A stretch of 43,849 bases of DNA, from assembly GCA_945900945.1 (NCBI GenBank), contig CAMDKL010000032.1, positions 1-43,849 of the forward strand, written 5' to 3'. This document shows positions 17,970 to 27,522 of this stretch, piece after piece. The notes beneath the pieces are model-generated. The model worked only from the letters and a program-made list of their open reading frames with translations. It did not search any database and was not told where the DNA came from. The position numbers and the translations under genes are program-made. The number at the start of each line of letters is the position of its first letter. Positions within the stretch are counted from its first letter, which is position 1. The stretch is from Pirellula staleyi DSM 6068 (GTDB taxonomy: Bacteria > Planctomycetota > Planctomycetia > Pirellulales > Pirellulaceae).

Positions 17970-20204
17970 ATGAATCTCTCTCTATCTCGTTTCAATGTTG
18001 GTTCCAAGCTGCGTTTGGTCTCTGACTGCAGATTGCTCTTCACCGGGTTGCTCTTGGTTTTTCCAGGCCGATCGCTAGTGACTGCCGATGAGTCTGCCCC
18101 GGTCTCTCTGGATGCAGGACCTTCGTTTTACCACGAAATTATTCCCGCGCTTTCCAGGTTGGGTTGTAGTTCCGGTGCCTGCCACGGCTCGCCCAATGGT
18201 AAGAATGGGTTCCGACTGAGCCTACGCGGATACGATGCCAAAGCAGATATCCAATCGATCGTCCGAGATGAGTTGGGACGACGGGTGAATGTCATGTCGC
18301 CGGAAATTAGTCTCTTATTGAGTAAGCCCATGATGCATATTCATCATGGCGGCGGTAAAAAACTTAGACTATCGGATCCAGAATACGAAATCCTCAGAAA
18401 CTGGCTTTCCCGAGGGTGCCAGGTTGCAGAGCCTGCTTCGGCGTGTACCGGTATTCGTTTCGGACCATCGGATCAGTTGTTGCTATCACCAGAAAACAGT
18501 CAGCAGAAATTGACCGTATGGGCTGTTTTCGCTGATGGAACCCAGAAGGATGTCTCGACGCTGGCCGTGTATTCCAGTTCGGATTTGTTGGTGGCAACCG
18601 TCAACGATCACGGTTGCGTAGAAGGGGTTGGCCGAGGCCAAGCAGGTATTAGCGCTCGATTTCTCGAACACTGGAGCACGCTCTTCGTCACCTATGCCCC
18701 GGGTGAGAAAACACCGTTCAAACCTAGGTTGCAACAACAAAACGTCGTGGACGAATTAGTCGGCCAGCAGTTGGAACAACTCCATTTCGAACCCTCCATT
18801 CTATGCAGCGATGAACAATTCGTTCGGCGCGTTTATTTGGATGTCATCGGTCTGTTGCCAACAGTCCTAGAGGTCCATTCCTTTCTTACCGACCAAGATG
18901 CCCACAAACGGGAAAAACTGATCAACTCGCTGATCGATCGTCCAGAATTCGGGCGGTTTTGGGCTCTGAAATGGGGGGATCTGTTGCGAATCAATAAGCA
19001 ACAAGTTAGTTCAACTGGCGTGCAAAAATATAACCGCTGGCTAGTGAAGGCTATTGACGAAAATATGCCGTATGACAAATTCGTCAAAGAGCTTTTGTTA
19101 TCGCAGGGAAGCACTTTCGAAAATCCACCTGCCAACTATTACCGCACTGCAAACAACCTCAACGATGCGACCGAAACGACTGCACAGATCTTTTCAGGAG
19201 CGAGATTGGAATGTTGTAAGTGCCACAATCATCCGTTTGAGAAGTGGACACAAGACAACTATTACGGATTTGCGGCTTTCTTCAATCGGATGCAGCGTAA
19301 GCCGACTCGACGTGTCGATGAGATGGTAATTTGGAACTCTGATGAGGGTGAGGTCGTTCACCCTCGGACAAATCAGCAAATGCACCCCTGGTTGCCAGGC
19401 GTTGGAATCGTGAACGACGAATCGTCAGGTAACCGTCGGATAACGCTAGTGAATTGGTTGACTTCGAAGGACAACGAACTGTTTGCATCTGTCGAAGTCA
19501 ATCGGATTTGGAGTCACGTCATGGGGCGAGGGATCGTCGAGCCAGTAGATGATTTCCGAGACTCCAATCCACCAAGCAATCCCAAGTTACTTGCGACTCT
19601 TGCTGCGGATTTTCGCGAACACGAATTCGATCGCAAACGAACTCTGCGACTAATCTTGAACAGCCAAACCTATCAGTCCAGCTCTACTGCGACGGATGGA
19701 AACCGAAACGACGATAAGTACTTCTCGCATTATCGTCCCCGTCTACTGACAGCGGAGCAGTTGTTGGATGCCGTAGGTGCCATCACCGAGCAGCCTGAGC
19801 AATTCCGTGGGTTGCCTGCGGGAACACGAGCCACACAGCTCCCAAGTCCCGATCTAAGCAGCGAGTTCCTGGAAGTCTTCGGGCAACCAAAGCGGGATAC
19901 TGTCTGTCAATGCGAGCGAGTCACCGAGGTCACCCTGTCGCAAGCCTTGCAAATCGCGAACGGCAAGTTGCTGCAGGAAAAATTAACTTCACCAGACAGC
20001 CGGTTGCAACGATTTCTCAAATCCGAATACACTGACCGACAGATCATCGATGAGTTGTTTCTAGCGGCCTACGCTCGAAATCCCAGCGAACAGGAGTATC
20101 TAGCCATCTCCTCCCATTTTGCGAAACGGAACGATCGAGAATTAGCGCTGCAGGATTTGACCTGGGCTCTCATCAATTCGAATGAGTTCTTGATGCAGCA
20201 CTAG
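17970..20204 (+). CDS. PSCyt1-like/Big2/DUF1549/DUF1553 protein
   Basis: The 744-residue protein has a signal segment (about residues 20-38), then a cytochrome-like N-terminal domain with GCSSGACHGSPNGKNGF, where the spacing is C-x4-CH rather than the usual C-x2-CH. A bacterial Ig-like (Big2) domain follows at about 178-232 (LTVWAVFADGTQKDVS, ATVNDHGCVEGVGRGQA). DUF1549 has VYLDVIGLLP and CCKCHNHPFEKW at 415 onward, and DUF1553 ends in SNEFLMQH. It starts six bases after the PPC gene and is clearly co-transcribed with it and DUF1501. The two other family members in the window lack the first two domains. The role in electron transfer or polymer binding is unproven. Confidence 0.9.
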   Translation: MNLSLSRFNVGSKLRLVSDCRLLFTGLLLVFPGRSLVTADESAPVSLDAGPSFYHEIIPALSRLGCSSGACHGSPNGKNGFRLSLRGYDAKADIQSIVRDELGRRVNVMSPEISLLLSKPMMHIHHGGGKKLRLSDPEYEILRNWLSRGCQVAEPASACTGIRFGPSDQLLLSPENSQQKLTVWAVFADGTQKDVSTLAVYSSSDLLVATVNDHGCVEGVGRGQAGISARFLEHWSTLFVTYAPGEKTPFKPRLQQQNVVDELVGQQLEQLHFEPSILCSDEQFVRRVYLDVIGLLPTVLEVHSFLTDQDAHKREKLINSLIDRPEFGRFWALKWGDLLRINKQQVSSTGVQKYNRWLVKAIDENMPYDKFVKELLLSQGSTFENPPANYYRTANNLNDATETTAQIFSGARLECCKCHNHPFEKWTQDNYYGFAAFFNRMQRKPTRRVDEMVIWNSDEGEVVHPRTNQQMHPWLPGVGIVNDESSGNRRITLVNWLTSKDNELFASVEVNRIWSHVMGRGIVEPVDDFRDSNPPSNPKLLATLAADFREHEFDRKRTLRLILNSQTYQSSSTATDGNRNDDKYFSHYRPRLLTAEQLLDAVGAITEQPEQFRGLPAGTRATQLPSPDLSSEFLEVFGQPKRDTVCQCERVTEVTLSQALQIANGKLLQEKLTSPDSRLQRFLKSEYTDRQIIDELFLAAYARNPSEQEYLAISSHFAKRNDRELALQDLTWALINSNEFLMQH

Positions 20205-20429
20205 CAGTCACTCTTGAACATCAGTCGAGGCAGTCTGGGGAATTGAGAGAAACTGCGCATCTTTCGAGATTTGGGTTGCCTGTTGAATTCAAAAACGACC
20301 GATAACGAATCGGCGAGCTTGAATCTTTCGGCAGGAAGCCGATTCTAGGTTCGTGATGCGGTTCGAATGCCAAAGACAATTTGAAGTGCATGCATTTCGA
20401 TAATTGTGATGCGAAGGGAATCTCATCCA

Positions 20430-21900
20430 ATGAAAAGGGTCGCTCTACCTACATTGCTGATTTGTTCGCTCAGTAGTGTTTTCGGATGTGAATCCTCGTC
20501 TCCGTATCGGGTCAGTCTCGCTCCGTATGCACCGGATGCAGGCCACCACGGTCTCTACCTGTTTCGCATTCCAGTCTCTGTGCTACCTGGCCGAGAAATC
20601 ACCGAAGAGTACAGCGCCGTGCCCATTCTGTTACAGCGCCGTGCCCCCCCTGCGAGCCCAGTTACAAGTCGACCAGGCTCATCTGCCAAGCACATTTCCC
20701 AAGATGCTCATCGCCGATCTAGTCGAGGCTCTAACACCGAGAATCCTAGCTGATTGGAACGACGCAAAAGAGCAACGCAAAACGATTGCAAAACTCGTCA
20801 AAGATCAAGGTGGAGTAGAAAAACTTTCGGCGACGCAACTGAGAGCATTGGCAGCCTCCTCGTATTCAAAAAAATTGCTATTCTAAAAGCTGGAAACCCT
20901 TTAAAGCGAATTAAGGCGTCGAGCAATGCCACGCGTTCAATCGCTTCGATACCATCTTCGGTCCCTTAGGTTTCCCACTCTAATATCTATGGTGATGACG
21001 CCATCGCACGCTTGTGGACAATGCAATTGAGCAGTTCGAGTCATTGCCGACAGCCTTTGTGCTGGATCAGCCCAAGGCGGAGGAGATCAGGCAGTTCTTG
21101 TTCGCAACCCTTGAACAAACCCATAACTCGCTTCAAGAGAATCAAATCTACGACACGAACATCCATACGATTGCAAGCGCCGCAGATAGCTTTGGGAAAC
21201 GATCATCCGCCAAACGTTTCCGCTGCAAGTTTTCAATTTGGAACCAATCGCCGAACAACAGATCGCAGGCAAGAACTTCCACCCAACTCTGACCCACGTC
21301 GTAGTTGGAGGCACCGAACAGCACCTTAGCATAACAAACGAGCCAGCCATCGACGTCATCAGTCGAGAGTTGATCCGCGTTCGCGTTGGGAAGCTGAACG
21401 AATCGCTTTCGGATCCGGGGCACTTTGAGGTACGGGTTGCAACCCCAGTCGGTATGTCCAATCCGCTGGTGATCGACAAGCGAATCGCCATCAAGTCAAG
21501 CTATCCCTATGTCCAAACCGACGGGTATGCTACATTCACACTCGAACGCCAGAGAACGGATGCTAACAAAATAATAACTACTGAGTCGCTTGGGACAACG
21601 CCGTCGAAGATACCGTTCAGGGGTCTGCGGCTGGACATCGCGGATTTCACCAATGCCATTCGGCCTTTGATCGAAGTCCGAAACGACTTCCAAGCTGGCG
21701 ACATTATCGTGGCGAAAGGAAGCCTCGAGTTCATCAATCCGTCGCAACCGCGAGTCGACATGACGACGACCGTCAAGATCAGGGTGGATATAAATCGGTG
21801 CGCAACCGTTCGCTTGCCCCAAGGAAGAGCCAATGAACCCACAAAATCTAACTTCCTTGATTGTCTGCATTGCCTTTTTTTTCGCGAGCATTTCCGTTGA
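20430..21900 (+). pseudogene. Broken lipoprotein gene with several frame breaks
   Basis: The frame begins MKRVALPTLLICSLSSVFGC, a lipoprotein signal with a VFGC lipobox. Coding sense then continues across at least four frames: to about 20610 in the first; RILADWNDAKEQRKTIAKL to 20886 in the second; LPTAFVLDQPKAEEIRQFLF from 21014 in a third; and IAEQQIAGKNFHPTL to about 21830 again in the second. The last part contains an Ig-like (IPT/TIG-type) segment with GHFEVRVATPVGMSNPLVI. The first break equals a 22-base tandem duplication; others look like single-base indels near 20990-21010 and 21190. The protein is not one I recognise. It lies between the DUF1549/1553 gene and the CRTAC1-like gene, so it was probably an operon member. 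The 225 bases before it (20205-20429) hold no gene. Confidence 0.65.
20610..20646 (+). repeat. 22-base tandem duplication that shifts the reading frame
   Basis: TACAGCGCCGTGCCC occurs at 20610-20624 and again at 20632-20646, an offset of 22 bases. Because 22 is not a multiple of three, one extra copy moves the frame by one. Removing it joins the lipoprotein start directly to the downstream frame as EEYSAVPPLRAQLQVDQ without a stop, so this is the likely inactivating event. Confidence 0.8.
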
Positions 21901-23521
21901 GGCGCAAACGCCGCTTACCTTCGTCGACACAGCGAAAGACGTTGGCATCGTGTCTCAGCACTTCGATGGTGGCGGTTCGAAAAATTACTTGCCACAATTG
22001 ATGATGACAGGATTGGCTCTCTTTGATTTCGACGGCGATGGCTGGACGGATATCTATTTGCTAAATGGACACGAGCTATCGCCCCAGACGGATTTTCAGG
22101 CACCAAAAACCAATCGGCCAGGGAACACGTTGTATCGGAACAATCATGACGGCACTTTCGGCGACGTGACAGACGCTGCCGGAGTTAGAAGCGGCAGTTT
22201 TGCTATGGGGGCTGTGGCTGCCGATTTGGACAACGATGGCGACCAGGATTTGATGACGAGTAATTTCGGTGCATTAGAATTATTGGTAAACAATGGAGAC
22301 GGTACATTTGCGATTGAGACCGATTCTGTTGGGATCGGTAATACACCCCGATTTGGTTCAGGCATTGGGTGCTTAGACATCGATAACGATGGACTTCTCG
22401 ACTTGTTCGCAAGCAACTACGTTGAGTTTTCTTTTGACCAATATGGTGAGGCTCCACGATCATCGCCTTATCCGCCTGGCCCGAAGGATTTTCCGCCGGC
22501 CGCAGATTGTTTGTACCGAAATCTCGGAGACGGAACGTTTGAAGACGTTAGTATCTCATCGGGAATCGCAGCGGCAGCAGGTCCCAGTATGGGCATCGTA
22601 TGTGGAGATTTTGATGGCGACAACGATGCCGATATCTTTGTGTGTAGTGACGCAGCCCCGAATCAATTTTTCGTTAATGATGGATTCGGACATTTCGTCG
22701 ATTCTGCGTTGCTCTCTGGCTTGGCGTTTGATTTGGGAGGGAATGCCAACGGCAGCATGGGGGTTGATGCGGGAGATTATGACAACGACGGGCGAATCGA
22801 TCTTCTGATTACGAACTACACTGGGCAAATGCCAGTGCTGTATCGGAATTTAGGTGACGGGCTATTCGAAGATGTCAGTCGCGTGTCTCGCGTTGGACGC
22901 TCAGTCATTGCGCACACGAATTGGGGAGTTGGACTGGTCGATTTCGATAATGATCGCGATCTGGATGTCTTTTTTGCGAACGGCCATTTTTTGAAAAATA
23001 TTGAGTTGATCGACGATCGCACGACTTATCGCGTGCCGAATACACTGATGCTCAATGACGGTCGAGGCGGCTTCAGCGATGTTTCGAAGTCCGCTGGGCC
23101 GGGACTTGAAATTTCAGAAAGTAGTCGTGGGGCTGGATTTGAAGATTTGGATCGCGATGGCGACATCGATTGTATTATTCTCAACGCCAACTCACGGCCG
23201 ACCTACTTGGAAAATCGTACTCGAGGCTTGGGAAATTGGATTGGTATTCGATTGATAGGCACATCGGTCAACCGCAATGCAATCGGGGCTAGCGTTCAAA
23301 TTACAGCCGACGGAATCAAACAAGTAGCGATGGTCCATGCAGGGCGCGGTTATCAAAGTCATTATGGGACCGAACTCCATTTTGGATTAGGAAAAGCAAC
23401 TCGAATCGATCCGATTCTTGTCACGTGGCCAGGAGGGGAACAGGAGACGTTTTTATGTGACAATATTCTTCGGACAGTTCAGTTGGCACAAGGGCGAGGC
23501 AAGCCTGTACCGAGCAAATAG
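21833..23521 (+). CDS. CRTAC1-like FG-GAP/VCBS repeat protein with ASPIC/UnbV C-terminus
   Basis: A 562-residue exported protein with a signal peptide ending near VEAQ. It carries a series of FG-GAP/VCBS blades with calcium-binding DxDxDG loops (DFDGDGWTD, DLDNDGDQD, DIDNDGLLD, DFDGDNDAD, DYDNDGRID, DRDGDIDC), forming an integrin-like propeller, followed by a C-terminal ASPIC/UnbV domain (RNAIGASVQI, HAGRGYQSHYGTELHFGLG). AAGGAAG precedes the ATG by about six bases. CRTAC1-type proteins are secreted or surface proteins, frequent in planctomycetes, usually of unknown ligand. It overlaps the end of the broken lipoprotein frame and is the last gene of operon 3. Confidence 0.9.
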   Translation: MNPQNLTSLIVCIAFFFASISVEAQTPLTFVDTAKDVGIVSQHFDGGGSKNYLPQLMMTGLALFDFDGDGWTDIYLLNGHELSPQTDFQAPKTNRPGNTLYRNNHDGTFGDVTDAAGVRSGSFAMGAVAADLDNDGDQDLMTSNFGALELLVNNGDGTFAIETDSVGIGNTPRFGSGIGCLDIDNDGLLDLFASNYVEFSFDQYGEAPRSSPYPPGPKDFPPAADCLYRNLGDGTFEDVSISSGIAAAAGPSMGIVCGDFDGDNDADIFVCSDAAPNQFFVNDGFGHFVDSALLSGLAFDLGGNANGSMGVDAGDYDNDGRIDLLITNYTGQMPVLYRNLGDGLFEDVSRVSRVGRSVIAHTNWGVGLVDFDNDRDLDVFFANGHFLKNIELIDDRTTYRVPNTLMLNDGRGGFSDVSKSAGPGLEISESSRGAGFEDLDRDGDIDCIILNANSRPTYLENRTRGLGNWIGIRLIGTSVNRNAIGASVQITADGIKQVAMVHAGRGYQSHYGTELHFGLGKATRIDPILVTWPGGEQETFLCDNILRTVQLAQGRGKPVPSK

Positions 23522-23918
23522 TTCTCGAAGTCACAGCGATTCTGGAGAGCGATCGTTCTGCTGCATCAGTTGGAGAAACTGGAAACTAAGAAGAATCTAC
23601 AGGGAACTGAAGAGATCGATGGCTACGTTAAGGGCACTCGCGCTTCGTTGGTCGACGCAAAGGAAAAGAGCAAGTAGCTTCGGACAGCCGTTGGCGGACA
23701 TCCCGCAGAATCCGGCTATGCGGTCTTTTGTACTGTGTTATTGTTGCGATCGGCCACAGGAAGGCATCGAAACACGCCTTTGCGCCATGCGACAAAAAAC
23801 CGTATAAATTCTAGAAAACACCGACGAAATTTTTATTTTTGAAATCTTGGCAAAGCTAATTGTCGGAATGGGTTTTATCGTGATCCATTAGATTGCGTCG
23901 CTGCATGCGACCCCAAAA
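23522..23918. other. Intergenic region between convergent operons
   Basis: The 397 bases separate the plus-strand CRTAC1-like gene from the minus-strand MFS gene. Directly after the CRTAC1-like stop the same frame stays open for 51 codons to 23677 and encodes a charged peptide (with TEEIDGYVKGTRASL), but it has no start codon of its own and no family I recognise. AT-rich runs (TTTTTATTTTT) lie near 23829-23841. No clear terminator hairpin or RNA gene was seen. Confidence 0.5.
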
Positions 23919-25226
23919 TCATCGGTTTGGGTCTGTATCGCTGACAGCCAGGCGCGAGGTATGCTGAGCATTCGGGATTACCAAGATCCAGCAGATCGCA
24001 CCCGCTAGATAAATGCCAGAAAACAAGAGCAGCACAAGGTTCCAGTTTTCGGTCACTTGAAACAATTTGCCCACGAGCACCGGGCAAGCTGCGGCGGCAA
24101 AGTTTCCGCACATATTCATCAACCCGAAAACCTGTGGTACTCTTGGGCCAGCAATGTCAATCGTAGTCGCAACAGCGGACGGACCGGCTAGCGCTGCAAA
24201 AAACGCGCCGAAGGTTAGCAAGACTACAGCCAGGGTAACGCTTTCAACAAACCATGCGCCCAATATCAGTAACGAACAAGCACCTAACGATGCTGCTCCC
24301 ACTCCACTGCGACTGAGGCGAAGACTGCGAGTTCGTCGCCAGATCCAGTCCGTGATCATCCCGCCGAAGATGCTGCCGATTAGCGTCCCAGTAAGTACCA
24401 AGCCTTGAACGTATCCTGATTCTTTCACCGAAACGCCGCGGGTTTCCTGGAGGAACGTCGGAAACCAACTGGCAAAGAACATATAACCAGCAGCACGACA
24501 AACTTGCTGACCACAGAGCCACAACATCACCGAACTAAATACGATAACTCGCAACGGAATCAATTCGCTTGCACCAGTATGCTGCTCCGATGTGTCGTTC
24601 TCGCGGCCCAAAGCAATCAATCCCAGTTCGCTAGAGTTCACAGCGGGGACCTGCGTGGGACGATCTCGAAACCAGAGGTAAAAGCCAATTGTCCACAAGA
24701 TGCTAGGCAAGGCAAAGACTACGAATACCCAACGCCATCCCATTGGAGTCAACAACTGACCGGTTAGGCCGCTGGCACAGATTGCGCCCAGTTGCATACC
24801 CGCTGCAAGGATTCCGCATGCCAAGGAGCGTCGCGCCAACGGCATCCAATGCCCGATCGAGTTGCACGAAGCAGGAAAGATTCCCGCTTGTGCCGCTCCC
24901 ATCACTAGCTGAGCAGCGATCAACAGCCAGAATCCCGGGGCGATTCCAATGCAGATCATGGCAAATGACCAGCCGAGAGCAAGGACACTCAAGGCGACGC
25001 GAGTCCCTCGACGCTCTGCAAACCATCCGCTCGGCATTTGCAAGATCGCATAAGTCCAGAAAAAGGCACCCATGAACCAGCCTGATTGCTCGAGCGACAA
25101 TCCCAAGTCTTCGCGAATCGTACTCTCTGCGACGCTGACTGAATTCCGGCAAAGATAAGACAGCGCAGCCGCGAGTGTGAGCCACGAAAGTGCCTGGTAA
25201 CGAATGGTTGTGGCGCGGTCTACCAT
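23919..25226 (-). CDS. MFS transporter, ACS type, last gene of sugar-acid operon
   Basis: A 435-residue, 12-helix major facilitator with the ACS-family pattern: LCRNSVSVAESTIREDLGLS in and after helix 1, GWFAERRGTRVAL after helix 2 and GAAQAGIFPASCNSI near helix 4. Members import hexuronates, galactonate, glucarate and similar anions by proton symport. Its ATG directly abuts the TAG of the DHDPS-family gene, with no gap, so it is translationally linked to the operon 28701-23919. The operon enzymes suggest an acidic sugar as substrate. It is a paralogue, not a near-identical copy, of the transporter at 4828-6174. Confidence 0.9.
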   Translation of the reverse strand: MVDRATTIRYQALSWLTLAAALSYLCRNSVSVAESTIREDLGLSLEQSGWFMGAFFWTYAILQMPSGWFAERRGTRVALSVLALGWSFAMICIGIAPGFWLLIAAQLVMGAAQAGIFPASCNSIGHWMPLARRSLACGILAAGMQLGAICASGLTGQLLTPMGWRWVFVVFALPSILWTIGFYLWFRDRPTQVPAVNSSELGLIALGRENDTSEQHTGASELIPLRVIVFSSVMLWLCGQQVCRAAGYMFFASWFPTFLQETRGVSVKESGYVQGLVLTGTLIGSIFGGMITDWIWRRTRSLRLSRSGVGAASLGACSLLILGAWFVESVTLAVVLLTFGAFFAALAGPSAVATTIDIAGPRVPQVFGLMNMCGNFAAAACPVLVGKLFQVTENWNLVLLLFSGIYLAGAICWILVIPNAQHTSRLAVSDTDPNR

Positions 25227-26144
25227 CTAGATCACCGCCTGAAGTCTGGCAAAAAGTCGGTCGACTTCCGCCTGCGTTTCAGGATCAAGTTGCCAGCCAA
25301 CCGGCTGCCTCTGCAATGTGTTGTTAAAAAGGCCACGTTTCTTGAGAAGGTATTTTTCGATCGCCAAAAATCCATCGAGACCGCCCTGAAGCTGCAATGC
25401 AACGAGAGCGCAGATCGGAAGTGAGAGCCGATAAGTTCGGTCTTCATCGCCAGCAGCCAGTGCTCTCCAGAGCGCAATAATACCATCCAGCAGGTCTGTG
25501 CCAGGCATCGTTCCAATGATCCCGCGTCGGTAACAGTCGACGAGGTTAATGCCTCCTGAACCCTCAAAGATACGAGCTTTTCCATCGGTCGCATCGCGAA
25601 GTTTCGAAAGGTTTGGACCAAGCGGACTGGCTTCCGGTTTGAATAAAATGCGTTCGGGGCCGAACTGTTCCAGCAGACTCAAATAGACACTTAAGTCGAT
25701 CGCCGCACCGATGTAATTGGAAGCGTCCTGAATCACTAGCGGAATCGAAATGCCGCCAACAATCGTTGCAAAGTATCCTCGAGTGGCCGAACTGCTCAGC
25801 GCCGTGGCAACGGGTGGGATCGCCATGACGGCACTGGCTCCTAGCCCCTCGGCGTGTTTTGCAAACTCCACTGCTTCGATGGTACTTTCTGCGCCGACGC
25901 TAATGACGGAGAATCCACGTCCCCGTACACCTTGGCACACCAGACCGGCCAACTCCCGCCTACCGTGGTAGCCCAACCGCAGTACCTCGCTGACCATCGC
26001 GACCACCACTCCGTCTGCACCAATCTCAAACGCCCAGTCGATCTCGCGCTGCAGTACAGCGTTATCGATCGCACCACCATCGGCGAATGGCGTATGTAGA
26101 ACGGGAAGTACTCCGTGAAGTTGTTTGTTAGAGTGCGATGGCAT
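25227..26144 (-). CDS. Dihydrodipicolinate synthase/N-acetylneuraminate lyase family protein
   Basis: A 305-residue class I aldolase-type barrel. The Schiff-base lysine is Lys169 in RILFKPEAS. The tyrosine that in E. coli DapA lies in the LYNVP segment is replaced by Gln139 (VIQDASNY), and the usual GTTGE loop reads AMVSE, so it is not a lysine-biosynthetic DapA. Enzymes of this family with such changes act on 2-keto-3-deoxy sugar acids or related pyruvate-derived compounds, as aldolases or dehydratases. Its first codons overlap the end of the ceramidase-like gene by 17 bases, and its stop touches the MFS start. The galactonate-dehydratase-like enzyme in the same operon would supply a 2-keto-3-deoxy acid, its likely substrate type. 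Confidence 0.82.
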   Translation of the reverse strand: MPSHSNKQLHGVLPVLHTPFADGGAIDNAVLQREIDWAFEIGADGVVVAMVSEVLRLGYHGRRELAGLVCQGVRGRGFSVISVGAESTIEAVEFAKHAEGLGASAVMAIPPVATALSSSATRGYFATIVGGISIPLVIQDASNYIGAAIDLSVYLSLLEQFGPERILFKPEASPLGPNLSKLRDATDGKARIFEGSGGINLVDCYRRGIIGTMPGTDLLDGIIALWRALAAGDEDRTYRLSLPICALVALQLQGGLDGFLAIEKYLLKKRGLFNNTLQRQPVGWQLDPETQAEVDRLFARLQAVI

Positions 26145-27519
26145 TACGAATCGCTTGTGTCATGGTTTCAAGGGTTAGTTCAAGACTGCCACGGTCGAAG
26201 GGCGTTTGCCATACAGGATAGACTTCAGTGTCGTAGAGGTCTGCCGGCGGCAGGTAGCCGATCGAGCCGTTGATCAAGTTCATGCAAATGACGGTGTGAT
26301 CAGGAAACCGGCGCCGCAGTTCTTGCTGAAGAACGGAGTAGGGTTCACAGCAACAACCGACGAGCACTGCGTCGCCGATTCGCCATGCGGTGATAGGCAG
26401 ACTAAATGTTGAGCCGTCCCCAATTCCGAGACGAATATCGCGTTTGCGACGTAACCGTTCTTCCAGAGCCCGATCGGTACTGGCCAAACGCTGCTGTTCC
26501 AACTCGTCCGCCGAGGGCCAGCCCTTCAGTGGAAGATCGACCGTTGTTTGGTTGGCTTTCAATTGTTGAGAAAGCTCGCGAGATTCGTGTTTCCAAACAG
26601 CCAGTGGTGCGCCCGATTCAACGGTTCCAGAAAAAGCCAACCGAGTTCCCGGCGGTTCCATACCTTGCAATGTTGAAAGGGCGGAAAACGCCAGTTGCCG
26701 GCCATGACCGTCCGCGATATTGGGGTCACCCACGTACTGATAGCGAGGTGCTAGATCGCCGCACGCACCGAGCATGAACAAGGCCGGCGCATGAGTGACT
26801 TGTTCCATGGTTTCTCGCATGGCCCCGACGTAGTCCGGAGAAATCGCCGTGTTTTCCCAAGCCAATGTAGTCGGATGGCAGGCGTAGTTTGTTAATGTTG
26901 CGACGATTCGACCTGATGAATCCGTAATCCGTCCGACAATCAAAGTGTCGTCGGGCTCTCCGCCAGGATGGAAACCACAGATGACGCGAGACTTTCCTAG
27001 ATCCGGGTCAGGAAGATCGCGGACGGTCGCTAGGCTACATCGACCGGTGTGCCAGTCGAGCGTAGCTTCGATTTGGTTTTTCAGCGCTTGACGCACCGCG
27101 AAAACAGTCGATTCGAATACCTGTTCCATCCAGGTTCGCAATAGCTCACTGCCGGGCAAGGAATCGTCAGCGTCCATCAACGGCGGGCCAGCGTGGGTGT
27201 GGCTGAGCGCAAAGATCAAGTTTGCAGGCTCGAGCTTTAGCGTTTCAAGCAATCGAGCCGAAAACTTCTTATAAGTCAGAGGCGTTTTCCACCAACCGAG
27301 ATCCGCGTCCACGAACACCATTAGCTGACCGCCATTCAATGCAGTCAATGTTAGCACAGAGAGCGTTAAGTGGCGGTGAATGGTGCAAGCCACATCGTGC
27401 TTTGCTGCGCCCCAGTTCCGAGCGTAAATTCCAATAGGGGGTGTGATGTCGGTACGAGCGATGCCGATGCGACCGTGAAACGACGGTTGCCGAAAGTCTG
27501 GCGGGTTATTCGATTGCAT
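26128..27519 (-). CDS. Neutral/alkaline ceramidase-like protein
   Basis: The 463-residue product resembles the N-terminal domain of neutral/alkaline non-lysosomal ceramidases: [15 protein letters not shown] near the start, ALSHTHAGP at 104-112 and NYACHPTTL around His215, which provide zinc-type histidines. The GDxSP motif that carries the nucleophilic Ser in true ceramidases reads GDLAP at 254-258, so Ser is replaced by Ala. No signal peptide is seen and the ceramidase C-terminal domain is absent, so ceramide hydrolysis is unlikely; a zinc-dependent amidase or esterase acting on a sugar derivative fits better. It starts three bases after the galactonate-dehydratase-like gene and overlaps the DHDPS-family gene by 17. 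Confidence 0.75.
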   Translation of the reverse strand: MQSNNPPDFRQPSFHGRIGIARTDITPPIGIYARNWGAAKHDVACTIHRHLTLSVLTLTALNGGQLMVFVDADLGWWKTPLTYKKFSARLLETLKLEPANLIFALSHTHAGPPLMDADDSLPGSELLRTWMEQVFESTVFAVRQALKNQIEATLDWHTGRCSLATVRDLPDPDLGKSRVICGFHPGGEPDDTLIVGRITDSSGRIVATLTNYACHPTTLAWENTAISPDYVGAMRETMEQVTHAPALFMLGACGDLAPRYQYVGDPNIADGHGRQLAFSALSTLQGMEPPGTRLAFSGTVESGAPLAVWKHESRELSQQLKANQTTVDLPLKGWPSADELEQQRLASTDRALEERLRRKRDIRLGIGDGSTFSLPITAWRIGDAVLVGCCCEPYSVLQQELRRRFPDHTVICMNLINGSIGYLPPADLYDTEVYPVWQTPFDRGSLELTLETMTQAIRNAIAL

Positions 27520-27522
27520 GGT

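Noticed and set aside
20643-20650. Run of C residues as cause of the lipoprotein frameshift by slippage or sequencing error
   Set aside because: The 22-base duplication that overlaps it explains the shift exactly and restores continuous sense when removed.
23522-23677. Open frame directly after the CRTAC1-like stop, considered as transposase remnant or readthrough extension
   Set aside because: A weak resemblance to the IDExYxGG region of some transposases is not enough, and nothing suggests stop-codon readthrough.
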